From the NCBI GenBank assembly GCA_963757135.1, contig CAVWQE010000004.1, forward strand, positions 1,178,001 through 1,242,000: a stretch of 64,000 nucleotides of DNA. Reading direction: 5' to 3'. Source of the DNA: Gp1-AA145 sp963757135 (GTDB lineage Bacteria > Acidobacteriota > Terriglobia > Terriglobales > Acidobacteriaceae). Below the pieces are notes generated by a model, which worked only from the letters and a program-made list of their open reading frames with translations, searched no databases and was not told where the DNA came from. The number at the start of each line of letters is the position of its first letter. Within the stretch, counting starts at the first letter, position 1. The translations under genes were made by a program, and so were the position numbers. Positions 1 through 7,885 of the stretch are shown piece after piece.

Positions 1-1
1 G

Positions 2-100
2 CGACAGTGGGCCGAGCGTCTTCTTCAGCTTCCTGTCCGGATGCTCAGAGTCGGTGATCAGCTTGTCAATGGATTTGCAGCAGAAAAGCTGGCTCTCTGA
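2..100 (+). CDS. possible 3' end of a gene entering from the left edge
   Basis: An open frame runs from the first bases to a TGA at 98-100 and would give about 32 C-terminal residues ending AAEKLAL. Codon use resembles that of neighbouring genes, but the fragment is too short to recognise. It could be chance. A longer frame at 54-440 crosses palindromic repeats and the antisense of the small gene at 242-403, so I do not accept it. Confidence 0.25.
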   Translation, partial: RQWAERLLQLPVRMLRVGDQLVNGFAAEKLAL

Positions 101-177
101 AGTGCGCGCGGTTGGTTCGGGCGCCGGGGTTGGTTGTGACAAGCGGTTGATGTCTCCTGGAATATCCGTTCAGAGCG

Positions 178-229
178 GGCGCCCCACCCCTCAAGGGTGG
201 CCCACCCTACGTGATTTTCGTAGGGTGAG
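178..229. repeat. interspersed palindromic repeat (GGGTGG type)
   Basis: Inverted copies of the motif CCACCC/GGGTGG and CCCTAC/GTAGGG lie here. The same element type, with 12-bp arms, is found inside the tsaD coding region at 6444-6474. It looks like a dispersed short palindrome of this genome and not a terminator, because no T-run follows. Confidence 0.6.
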
Positions 230-241
230 AAACGTCAAACC

Positions 242-403
242 TTACCGCTTCGCCTGTCCGCGTACCAGTTTCTTCACTTTGCTTTTCTTCGATCCGCGGG
301 CGTACTCGCGGGGCTTTAAGGGATGCTCGGTTGCGCGCTTCTTTCGCGCGGTGCGTTTTGCTTTCTTGCGTTCGTCTTTGCTGAGAGTAGATGTATTGGC
401 CAT
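242..403 (-). CDS. small very basic protein, 53 aa
   Basis: An ATG at 401-403 opens a 53-residue frame ending in TAA at 242-244. The start MANTSTLSKDERKKAKR is followed by further Lys/Arg clusters, and about 40% of the residues are basic. There is no signal peptide, membrane segment or cysteine. The purine-rich AAGAAAG lies about 6 nt before the ATG as a weak ribosome binding site. The composition suggests a nucleic-acid- or ribosome-associated protein, but that is inference only. It stands alone between repeats, upstream of nothing co-directional except the distant helicase gene. Confidence 0.55.
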   Translation of the reverse strand: MANTSTLSKDERKKAKRTARKKRATEHPLKPREYARGSKKSKVKKLVRGQAKR

Positions 404-537
404 GAGTGCTTTCTTATTGAGAAATTTAGCGATTGGGTAATTTTGTAATTTGAAAACCTATATGCCACATTAAGCGGCCTTTTGTCTGATTCTTAGATTG
501 CCAAATTACCAGATCACAAATTATCAAATTTGGTTGC

Positions 538-700
538 GTGCCGTCCCTCCGGGACTCAAATCTTTATAACGTCCCACCCAGGACTTACGTCCTGCGCTAT
601 TAATATTCCGCCCCTTCGGGGCTGGCGCGGTATAGCTGCCGTCGACGTCGGTTTCCCTAAGATCTAAAGGCTAAGAGCTAAAAGCTAACAGCTAGGAGCT
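538..700. repeat. repeat-filled intergenic region with palindromes and AGCT heptads
   Basis: Between the small gene and uvrD lie three palindromes in series: CCGTCCC..GGGACTC near 541-557, CCCAGGACTTACGTCCTG near 577-594, and CCGCCCCTTCGGGGC near 608-622. They are followed by a heptad-spaced AGCT stretch at 666-700. The same series recurs at 44151-44301 and, as tandem units, at 27.9-29.5 kb. I see no gene in 404-691. Confidence 0.65.
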
Positions 701-3388
701 GACCTTCTCCAACTGGGCGTACTTCTCCACTAATTTCTTCAATCCGAACCGAGGGAATTGTACCGTAAGCTTGGCCTCTTCGCCTTCCCCTTCCCGCTGA
801 AATACCGTGCCTTCGCCGTATTTCGGGTGCTTGACCTTCTGCCCGGGGCGAAAACCGCGCCGGCCTTTGGGCTCTTCGACCGGAACTTTTGGCATGCTGA
901 ATTTCTTGCCTCGCGAGGCGAAAAATTCAGCAATGTTATCTATGGAATTGTATCGTGGCCCGGAATGCGGTTTAGCTGCCGCAGGCTCTTTCCAGGCCGC
1001 CGACTGGTCCTCGTCTTCGTAGGCATAGTGCTGGCCATGTGGCTCGGACATTCCTGTCCGAGAGGAATTTCGAATTCCTGAGCTAGCCGTCCTTCTCGCT
1101 CCACCCCTGTCGGACACGAATGTCCGACCCACACGGCTGCGGCCAGTCCCCAACTCCTCCACCAACTCCGCAGGAATTTCTTCGAGAAAACGCGAGGGCA
1201 CGCTCGCTTCGGGCAAATCGGTCCCATAACGCCGGCGATAGATTGCACGTGTGAGCACAAGCTGATCCATGGCGCGGGTCATGCCGACATAGCAAAGCCG
1301 CCGCTCTTCTTCCACGTCATCCGGATTCAGAAACGTCCGCGAATGCGGAAAGAGTCCTTCCTCAAGTCCGCATAGAAACACCAGCGGGAATTCGAGGCCT
1401 TTGGCCGCGTGCAGCGTCATAAGCGTGATCTGCGCGCGTTCGTCGTAGGCATCGGCGTCGCTGACCAGTGCAGCGTGATCGAGGAATTGATCAAGGGTCT
1501 CGCCGCGATCTTTCGAATCCATGGCGGCGTTGACCAGTTCGCGAATGTTTTCTACGCGTGAAAACGCTTCGGGCGTGTCCTCGGCTTCCAACATCTTGAT
1601 GTACGCCGTGCGGTCAACGATGAACTTGAGAATTTCAGCGATGTTCGCCGGGCCGCCGGGAGCGCGGAAACCCTCGACCGCTTCTTCTGTTTCTTCTTCC
1701 CCATCAGCTATAAACTCGGTGCTTTCGTCTGCCGCCGAACTTTCAGCATGAATGTGTTCGCCGCCGCCGAAATCGAATGCAGAGGGATCGAATTCAGTTT
1801 CATCAGCGGACGCTGAGGCCTCATCCAAGCCGCGTGGGAACGGGCGCCCTCGCCCGTTCTGCGGAGCGGAGCTCCGCGCCGAGCTTTCCGTCGCGGTCGC
1901 CTCCCGCAGCCTCTCCACATACGTTCCTGCTGACATGGCGCGCGCGTCTTCAATCAGATCGCGGAATGATTTCAGCGCCTGCAGCGCTCGCGCCGGCAGC
2001 AATTGCCGTTCGATGCACTGGCCGATCGCTCTCCACAGCGATAAGCCGGTTTCCAGCGCAACCCGCTCAACTACTTCCATCGTCGTCTTCCCGATACCGC
2101 GCACCGGCGTGTTGATGACGCGCAGCAGGGAAACCGAGTCTTCGGGATTGTGAACGACTTTCAGATACGAAATCAGGTCCTTGATTTCCGCGCGGTCGTA
2201 AAACGAGAAGCCGCCCACGACGTGATACTTGAGCTGATACCGCCGCATGGCTTCTTCAAACAAGCGCGACTGCGAGTTGATGCGGTAGAGCACCGCGGCC
2301 CGTGGGTCCTCCCCGCGGTCATTTGCTTCCCTGATGTAGCGCGCAACCGAATCGGCAGCGAACAGCGCCTCGTTCTCGCCATCCGGAGCTTCGTAATAAC
2401 CGATCTTCGTTCCGCCCTGTCGCGACGTCCACAGGTTCTTACCCTTGCGCCGCACATTGTTCGCGACCACCGCCGATGCCGCCTGCAGAATGTTCTGAGT
2501 CGAGCGATAGTTCTGTTCCAGCCGAACAATCTTGGCCTCGGGAAAATCCTTTTCAAATTCCAAAATGTTTCTAATGTCGGCACCGCGCCACGAATAGATC
2601 GACTGGTCCTCATCTCCCACGGCGCAAACGTTGTGCCGCGTGCCCGCGAGCGCCCGCATCAGCTCATACTGCGGACGGTTCGTGTCCTGATACTCATCCA
2701 CCAGCAAATACTGAAATCGCTGGTTGTAATACTCGCGCACTGGCTGCGAAGACTTCAGCAGCCGCACGGCTTCGAGCAGCAGATCGTCAAAGTCCAGCGC
2801 ATTAGCCCGCAGTAGCTCTTTCCGGTATTCCTGATAAATGTGCGCCACGCGCTCGGTTTTCGGATCAGCCGAGTTGAGATAGACCTCCTGCGGATCGAGC
2901 ATGTGGTTCTTGGCCCACGAAATCTGCGACAGCACCGCGCGCGGAGTAAGTTCTTTGTCATCGATGCCCAGCCGCTTCATCACCGATTTCGTCACTTGCT
3001 GCTGATCGGATTCGTCGTAGATGACGAAGCTTTTCGTATGGCCTACGGGCGGCTGCCCTGGCACCGAGGAGGGGATCCGCAAGGCCTCGATGTCCCGGCG
3101 GAGCAAACGCACGCAAAAAGAATGGAACGTCGAGATGACAGGCTTAGCGATCGAGAGCCCCCCGACCAGCTTATCGACGCGCTCCCCCATCTCAGCCGCC
3201 GCTTTGTTGGTGAACGTCATGGCCAGAATCGACTCCGGCATGGCGCCGATACTCTCGATCAAATGCGCGATCCGATAAGTGATCACGCGGGTCTTGCCGC
3301 TGCCCGCGCCCGCCAGAATGAGCACGGGGCCGTCAGTGGTCTCAACAGCCTCACGCTGTTGCGGATTCAGTTGAGAGAGGAAAGACAA
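692..3388 (-). CDS. uvrD: ATP-dependent DNA helicase UvrD/PcrA
   Basis: This is a superfamily 1A 3'-5' DNA helicase of repair and replication, acting on nicked or gapped DNA in the cytoplasm. Walker A AGAGSGKT is at residues 26-33, DEYQD (motif II) near 230, QNYRST near 292, and TLMTLHAAKGLEF (motif V) near 650. The C-terminal end has the PcrA-type basic tail with the HPKYGEGTV motif. At 898 aa it is longer than the usual 720-780. Part of the excess comes from two low-complexity inserts around residues 495-520 and 753-783, which coincide with palindromic repeats in the DNA. The start MSFLSQLNPQQREAV fits the family. It is monocistronic, with a divergent gene at 3542. pcrA is an equally good name. 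Confidence 0.95.
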   Translation of the reverse strand: MSFLSQLNPQQREAVETTDGPVLILAGAGSGKTRVITYRIAHLIESIGAMPESILAMTFTNKAAAEMGERVDKLVGGLSIAKPVISTFHSFCVRLLRRDIEALRIPSSVPGQPPVGHTKSFVIYDESDQQQVTKSVMKRLGIDDKELTPRAVLSQISWAKNHMLDPQEVYLNSADPKTERVAHIYQEYRKELLRANALDFDDLLLEAVRLLKSSQPVREYYNQRFQYLLVDEYQDTNRPQYELMRALAGTRHNVCAVGDEDQSIYSWRGADIRNILEFEKDFPEAKIVRLEQNYRSTQNILQAASAVVANNVRRKGKNLWTSRQGGTKIGYYEAPDGENEALFAADSVARYIREANDRGEDPRAAVLYRINSQSRLFEEAMRRYQLKYHVVGGFSFYDRAEIKDLISYLKVVHNPEDSVSLLRVINTPVRGIGKTTMEVVERVALETGLSLWRAIGQCIERQLLPARALQALKSFRDLIEDARAMSAGTYVERLREATATESSARSSAPQNGRGRPFPRGLDEASASADETEFDPSAFDFGGGEHIHAESSAADESTEFIADGEEETEEAVEGFRAPGGPANIAEILKFIVDRTAYIKMLEAEDTPEAFSRVENIRELVNAAMDSKDRGETLDQFLDHAALVSDADAYDERAQITLMTLHAAKGLEFPLVFLCGLEEGLFPHSRTFLNPDDVEEERRLCYVGMTRAMDQLVLTRAIYRRRYGTDLPEASVPSRFLEEIPAELVEELGTGRSRVGRTFVSDRGGARRTASSGIRNSSRTGMSEPHGQHYAYEDEDQSAAWKEPAAAKPHSGPRYNSIDNIAEFFASRGKKFSMPKVPVEEPKGRRGFRPGQKVKHPKYGEGTVFQREGEGEEAKLTVQFPRFGLKKLVEKYAQLEKVSS
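1043..1128. repeat. palindromic repeats inside uvrD (CGGACA..TGTCCG type)
   Basis: Two palindromes, 1043-1062 (CTCGGACATTCCTGTCCGAG) and 1109-1128 (8-bp arms GTCGGACA/TGTCCGAC around CGAA), lie within the helicase reading frame and keep it open. The same element occurs between genes at 47.9-48.2 kb and inside trmFO. Confidence 0.7.
1838..1859. repeat. palindromic repeat inside uvrD (GAACGGGCG type)
   Basis: Perfect 9-bp arms GAACGGGCG/CGCCCGTTC surround CCCT. A second short palindrome, GCGGAG/CTCCGC, follows at about 1861-1877. Both are translated in frame as a Gly/Arg/Pro-rich linker of the helicase. Confidence 0.65.
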
Positions 3389-3541
3389 GTAAGGACAGCT
3401 CCGAGACCGCTTGCCTCGATTTTACAGGACAGGTAGTAGCCGAGTGCCCCGGGCAAGTCCCGGAGTGCATCGGTCGAACGCTACTTCGCACCGCACGCGA
3501 TCGTGAGTAAGATCATGTCATCCTTCGATTAGGAGCATTTC

Positions 3542-4123
3542 ATGAGATCGATGACCTTCGGCCTCGCCGCCCTTTGCCTGTTTGCAGGGCTTTGCATCGC
3601 TCAGGACTCGCAACCCAATAGCGATCAAAGTGTCGCCGCGGCCGCGAAGGCTAGCCGCGGACAGGCGCAAGACGAGCAATCCAAGCAAGCGGACATTCGG
3701 CGTCTGCTCGAGATCACAGGCGCTGGTTCCCTTGCAACCCAGTCCATGGACCAGATGGAGAAAACCATTCGCCCGATGGTGACGGATGCGTTGCCGCCCG
3801 GCGACTATCGCGAAAAGCTGGTGGATCTCTTCTTTGAGAAGTTCCGCTCGAAGCGCCAGCCTGATGAACTCGCAAATCTGGTCGTCCCGATTTACGACAA
3901 GTACTACAGCGACGAGGACATTAGAGGCCTTATACAGCTCTATCAAACGCCACTGGGAAAGAAGATGCTAAGCACGCTGCCTCAGGTCATGGCAGAGTCC
4001 CAAGCCGCGGGCACGAAGTGGGGTGAACAAATAGGCCGCGAAAGCATGATGGAAGTCCTGACTGAGCATCCCGAACTGCAAAAAGCGATGGCGGAGGCAA
4101 AAAACAGCGCCCAGCCGCACTAA
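3542..4123 (+). CDS. secreted DUF2059 domain protein
   Basis: A 193-residue protein with an N-terminal signal peptide (hydrophobic LAALCLFAGLCIA, cleavage expected near residue 20). The mature part is mainly helical, with the DUF2059 pattern around residues 58-165: LLEITGAG, then a helix with YDKYYSDEDIRGLIQLYQTP and GKKMLSTLPQVM. The function of DUF2059 proteins is unknown; they are usually exported. GGAGC sits 6 nt before the ATG. The gene runs convergently into the DUF971 gene with only 3 bp between the stops, so the two share a short termination region. Confidence 0.8.
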   Translation: MRSMTFGLAALCLFAGLCIAQDSQPNSDQSVAAAAKASRGQAQDEQSKQADIRRLLEITGAGSLATQSMDQMEKTIRPMVTDALPPGDYREKLVDLFFEKFRSKRQPDELANLVVPIYDKYYSDEDIRGLIQLYQTPLGKKMLSTLPQVMAESQAAGTKWGEQIGRESMMEVLTEHPELQKAMAEAKNSAQPH

Positions 4124-4126
4124 ACG

Positions 4127-4492
4127 TCAGCTGGCCTTTCTTTCGCGCTCGCATTTCTCGCAGGGGCAAATCTCGCGCAGCCAATTCCACGAATAAATTC
4201 CCAGTTCATGGCCGTCGTTCCATTTGAACTTAATGGCGTACTTACCGACGCCTTCCGCTGAGAGCGGCATCACCGCGGGCTTGAACATGGGCAGCTCGCC
4301 CGGCTTGGGCTGGGCTTTCGCGCCCACCTTGCGGCCGCTCTTGGCGCGTTCGTCGTCACACATAGCACACGGGCAGGCGTCCCGTAGAAAAGGGAACGTG
4401 TATTGCGAAAGATGACCATCTTTCCATTCGATGTCCACGCCGGTCCCTTCGGTAAGGTGGACTTTGACAGATTTGGGATCGGGATGGGCCAT
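4127..4492 (-). CDS. DUF971 domain protein
   Basis: A 121-residue protein of the DUF971 family, which is also found as the N-terminal domain of gamma-butyrobetaine hydroxylases. It has the typical IEWKDGHLSQYTFPFLRDACPCAMC and a second CPCEKC at the C-terminus. The paired CPCxxC motifs suggest metal or Fe-S binding. In many bacteria DUF971 proteins accompany Mrp/ApbC-type Fe-S carriers, but none is adjacent here. An insert rich in Lys/Ala/Pro separates the two halves. It is divergent from the M20 peptidase gene at 4574. Confidence 0.8.
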   Translation of the reverse strand: MAHPDPKSVKVHLTEGTGVDIEWKDGHLSQYTFPFLRDACPCAMCDDERAKSGRKVGAKAQPKPGELPMFKPAVMPLSAEGVGKYAIKFKWNDGHELGIYSWNWLREICPCEKCERERKAS

Positions 4493-4573
4493 TCGGAAAG
4501 GATTTTCTTAGCTGCCTTAATATCGTAGCATCGCCTCCGTAATGCCCGTCCGTGGTACCATTTTCGGCCACGA

Positions 4574-5731
4574 ATGAACTTACCTCGGCCCTCTGAACAA
4601 CTCGCACACTTCCGCAAGCAGCAATCGAATATCCTCGACACTATCCAGCAACTGGTCGAGATCGAATCGCCCAGCGATCTGAAGGCCGCCGTTGACCGCC
4701 TCAGCACGGTGCTGGCTTCGCGCTTCAGCGAAATCGGCGGCAAAGTCCACCTTCATCGCCAGGAGAAATTCGGCAACCATCTTCAAATCAATTTTCCGGG
4801 CGCGACGCGGAATGCCAAGCCGGTGCTCCTGCTCGGGCACATGGACACGGTCTATTCCATCGGAACAATTTCGAAGATGAAGTACCGCGTCGCCAAGGGA
4901 CGCGTCTTCGGCCCCGGCGTGCTCGACATGAAGGCGGGAATCGCTCTCGGTTTTCATGCCATGGAAGCGCTGCTGGCGTGGCACAACGGACGATTGCCTC
5001 GCCCGATCACCGTCTTCCTGGTTTCTGACGAAGAGATTGGAAGCCAGTCTTCGCGAGCGATCACCGAGAAACTGGCACGACACTCGGAAGCGGTGCTGGT
5101 TCTCGAACCCGCCAGCGGACTGAATGGTGCGGTGAAAACTTCGCGCAAGGGGGTTGGCGGATACACACTGAACGTTACCGGCAAGGCGGCGCATTCAGGC
5201 CTGGATTTCGAAAAAGGGCACAGCGCGGTCCTCGAACTAGCGCGCCAGACTATCGAGATTTCGAAGCTTAGCGACTTGAAGAGAGGCATCACTCTTAATG
5301 TCGGAAAAATCAGCGGTGGTACGCGTGTGAACGTTGTTCCCGCCGAAGCCGACGCATCGATTGACGTTCGGGTTGCGACCAAAAAGGACGCTGCGGAAAT
5401 GCATCGGCGGTTGCGCTCGCTGAAAGCTTTTGATCGAAACTGCACAATCTCCGTGATCGGCGAGATCAACCGGCCTCCCATGCAGCGCACCAGCGGCGTC
5501 GCCGCCCTATATGCCAAAGCGCAGGCTATTGCCGAAACTCTCGGCTGGGAACTGGAAGAAGCTTCGGTCGGCGGCGGCTCTGACGGAAACTTCACCGCTG
5601 CGCTCGGCATTCCGACCCTCGATGGCCTCGGAGCTGTGGGCGAAGGCGCGCACGCCGAGCACGAATCGGTTATGATTTCCGAGCTTCCGCGCAGGGCGGC
5701 GCTGCTCGCAGGATTGATTGCGGCCGTATAG
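4574..5731 (+). CDS. M20 family metallopeptidase (glutamate carboxypeptidase-like)
   Basis: A 385-residue two-zinc hydrolase of the M20 family that removes C-terminal amino acids or deacylates amino acids. The first metal ligand is in GHMDTV (His89), the bridging Asp in GVLDMKAG (Asp118), and the catalytic Glu pair in SDEEIGS (153-154). A late His is in GAHAEHESV near residue 362. The dimerisation lid, with TGKAAHSG, lies between. There is no signal peptide, so it is probably cytoplasmic. It resembles carboxypeptidase G2-type enzymes most, but the substrate cannot be deduced. Confidence 0.85.
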   Translation: MNLPRPSEQLAHFRKQQSNILDTIQQLVEIESPSDLKAAVDRLSTVLASRFSEIGGKVHLHRQEKFGNHLQINFPGATRNAKPVLLLGHMDTVYSIGTISKMKYRVAKGRVFGPGVLDMKAGIALGFHAMEALLAWHNGRLPRPITVFLVSDEEIGSQSSRAITEKLARHSEAVLVLEPASGLNGAVKTSRKGVGGYTLNVTGKAAHSGLDFEKGHSAVLELARQTIEISKLSDLKRGITLNVGKISGGTRVNVVPAEADASIDVRVATKKDAAEMHRRLRSLKAFDRNCTISVIGEINRPPMQRTSGVAALYAKAQAIAETLGWELEEASVGGGSDGNFTAALGIPTLDGLGAVGEGAHAEHESVMISELPRRAALLAGLIAAV

Positions 5732-5780
5732 ATAGGCCGTCCGAATGCCCCGAAATCTGATCCGATATCATTGAAGCTGT

Positions 5781-6959
5781 ATGCCTCCGGTCTTCATTCT
5801 CGGCATTGAAAGCTCCTGCGACGAAACCGCCGCGGCGGTAGTGCGATCAGGCGAGCAGGTCATCTCGAATGTCGTCGCTTCGCAGATCGCCACCCATCAG
5901 CCGTACGGGGGCGTCGTTCCTGAACTTGCCTCCCGCGAGCACCTGCGCGCCATCGTTCCTGTGGTCCGGCAGGCGCTGGCCGAGTCTGGAAAAACTTACC
6001 AATCAATCGATGCACTGGCTGTTACCCAGGGACCAGGATTAGCCGGATCACTGCTGGTCGGAATCAGCTACGCGAAAGCTCTGGCCTTTGCGCTCGATAA
6101 GCCGCTCATAGCGGTCAATCATCTTGAAGGCCACATTCATGCCGTGTTGCTTGAGGAGCGGCAGAAAGGGAACCGTGAATTGCGTTTTCCAGTGCTGGCG
6201 CTGGTCGTGTCAGGCGGGCACACGCATCTCTATCTTGCCGAGCAACACGGCGAGAGCTGGTCGTACCAGAACATCGGACACACCCGCGATGACGCCGCCG
6301 GCGAAGCCTTCGACAAAGTCGCCAAGCTGCTTGGCCTGGGATATCCCGGCGGCCCGGTCATCGACCGCCTTTCTCAGCACGGCGATCCGCGCGCGGTAAA
6401 GTTCGCCATCTCGCAGATTAAGCATCCGGACCGGAGGACTGCTCCCCACCCTTCGAAAATCGCGAAGGGTGGGGCACCCTCGAATGAGATAGAGCGCCCA
6501 CGCTTTGATTTTTCCTACAGCGGCATCAAGACTGCCGTCCTGCGCTACGTCGAAACCCACGATCTCGCGGAGTCTATTGAGGTCCGCCGCCGTGCGCTTA
6601 GCGCCATTGCCAAACCCAAGCTGGAAGACTATCTCGCGAATTGCGACTCGCAGGCTCTGAACCTGATCGCGTCATTTCAGCGCGCCATCGTTGAAGACCT
6701 GGTCACCAAAACGCTTGCCGCCGCCCGCGAATACGATGTCGCAACGCTGTTCGTCACCGGAGGTGTCGCCGCCAACAACGAACTTCGTCAGACCTTCGAG
6801 CGCGAGGCTGCCAAGCAGGGCCTGCCGGTGTACTTTCCCTCGCGCCCGCTCTCGACCGACAACGCCGCCATGATTGCCGCCGCCGCTTACCCAAAATTTG
6901 TGGCGCAACAGTTCGCGCCAATGGATTTCTCAGCGGAAGCAGGCATGGCGTTGAGGTAA
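5781..6959 (+). CDS. tsaD: tRNA N6-threonylcarbamoyladenosine transferase TsaD
   Basis: TsaD transfers the threonylcarbamoyl group to A37 of ANN-decoding tRNAs, with TsaB and TsaE. The N-terminus ILGIESSCDETAAAVV and the metal-binding NHLEGHIHA (His114, His118) are canonical. GGVAANNELR and STDNAAMIA near the C-terminus complete the ASKHA fold. At 392 aa it is longer than the usual 335-345. Much of the excess is an insert at about residues 217-236, just before RFDFSYSGIK, which is encoded by a 31-bp palindrome. The gene is 50 bp after the M20 gene, on the same strand. Confidence 0.95.
   Translation: MPPVFILGIESSCDETAAAVVRSGEQVISNVVASQIATHQPYGGVVPELASREHLRAIVPVVRQALAESGKTYQSIDALAVTQGPGLAGSLLVGISYAKALAFALDKPLIAVNHLEGHIHAVLLEERQKGNRELRFPVLALVVSGGHTHLYLAEQHGESWSYQNIGHTRDDAAGEAFDKVAKLLGLGYPGGPVIDRLSQHGDPRAVKFAISQIKHPDRRTAPHPSKIAKGGAPSNEIERPRFDFSYSGIKTAVLRYVETHDLAESIEVRRRALSAIAKPKLEDYLANCDSQALNLIASFQRAIVEDLVTKTLAAAREYDVATLFVTGGVAANNELRQTFEREAAKQGLPVYFPSRPLSTDNAAMIAAAAYPKFVAQQFAPMDFSAEAGMALR
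6444..6474. repeat. palindromic repeat inserted in frame inside tsaD
   Basis: Perfect 12-bp arms CCCCACCCTTCG/CGAAGGGTGGGG flank a 7-nt loop, followed by CACCC. This is the dispersed GGGTGG palindrome also seen at 178-229. It encodes part of a TsaD segment (APHPSKIAKGGAPS) that has no counterpart in the TsaD proteins I know. Confidence 0.75.
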
Positions 6960-7090
6960 TTCCGCGATTACATAGAGATCGCCGGAAACAAGTCGCGCAG
7001 CGACGAAATATAGATAGCCCGGCACGTAAGTGCCGGGAAAACTGTCGGAACAACCGAGTCCCCACAGGGACGGCACCGAAATAACCGACG

Positions 7091-7513
7091 TTACCTACTC
7101 GTCGAGATTCGCTGGACTACAGTGTGAACAAGTTCGAAGATTGCCCAAAGCACGACCACACAGGCAACGGCAGCGAAGCCCCACTGAATTCCTGATTGCA
7201 GTTGAATAACTTGGCCATACACTCCGGAGTCGGAATCGCCTGGATATGTATAAAACCGGATGACATTGAGTCCAAGCCAGACAAACGCGAGCGTAGGGAG
7301 ACACAAAGCGAGAGTTATTAACCAGAGTCGGCGCCGATCCGGCGCATACCTGCGCAGCATGAACCATGAGTGAACCAGCAATCCAATGCAACCGGCGGAT
7401 GCGATCGCACGAACCGGTTCGGACTGCACATTTGACAGAACTAGGGCCAGGACGATCACTGCGACGAGACCCAGGCTCCAAAAGCGAGCAACGATCTGGG
7501 AACCTTCGCTCAC
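7091..7513 (-). CDS. small integral membrane protein, 4 TM segments
   Basis: A 140-residue protein with four hydrophobic stretches: LGLVAVIVLALVL, AGCIGLLVHSWFML, LWLITLALCLPTLAFVWLGL and WGFAAVACVVVLWAIFELV. I do not recognise the family. The frame is open upstream to 8056, but that part overlaps another gene and has poor composition. I take the GTG at 7513, whose GTGA overlaps the stop of the zinc-binding-like gene (7510-7512), which suggests translational coupling. Confidence 0.6.
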   Translation of the reverse strand: MSEGSQIVARFWSLGLVAVIVLALVLSNVQSEPVRAIASAGCIGLLVHSWFMLRRYAPDRRRLWLITLALCLPTLAFVWLGLNVIRFYTYPGDSDSGVYGQVIQLQSGIQWGFAAVACVVVLWAIFELVHTVVQRISTSR

Positions 7514-7698
7514 CCTTCCTTCAGCTTGGTTTCTTCGATATCCATGTCTCTGAATTCGCTGGATTCGAAGACTTCGCCGCATTCCAGGCACTCGACGAAT
7601 TCGGCATCTTCTTCGCGGGCCACGACCTTGACACGCGGGTGCTTGCACGGCGTCACGGTATTCTTCTGAGGGGGTTCTTGCGGACTGGATGGACTCAT
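7510..7698 (-). CDS. small protein with CxH...CxxC putative zinc site, 62 aa
   Basis: Starting at the ATG at 7698, this 62-residue protein carries TPCKHPRVKVVAREEDAEF, then VECLECGEVFESSEF and an acidic end. The CxH/CxxC spacing suggests a small zinc ribbon. An upstream in-frame start at 7788 would add a Pro-rich leader; GGAAATT before 7698 favours the shorter form. Its stop overlaps the start of the membrane protein gene, so the two probably form an operon. Function unknown. Confidence 0.6.
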   Translation of the reverse strand: MSPSSPQEPPQKNTVTPCKHPRVKVVAREEDAEFVECLECGEVFESSEFRDMDIEETKLKEG

Positions 7699-7885
7699 AA
7701 TTTCCGGTCTTGGCGCGCCGAATTTTCCAACCGGCGGCATCTCTGGCGGAATTGGCGGTATTCTTAGCCGGAACCATCCAATTGTCAAGCACGAAATAGG
7801 CAGCCCCGGCCGGCCAATTGTCGTTGGTCGCTCTCGCCGCCCACCGAGTTTCGGTAAGATTTACTTGAAAGGCATTCCAGCCGAA

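Noticed and set aside
54..440. 128-aa frame on the plus strand
   Set aside because: It crosses palindromic repeats and lies antisense to the more convincing 53-aa gene; the product resembles no family.
2150..2815. Long antisense frame within uvrD
   Set aside because: It is the complement of conserved helicase codons, has no ribosome binding site, and resembles nothing.
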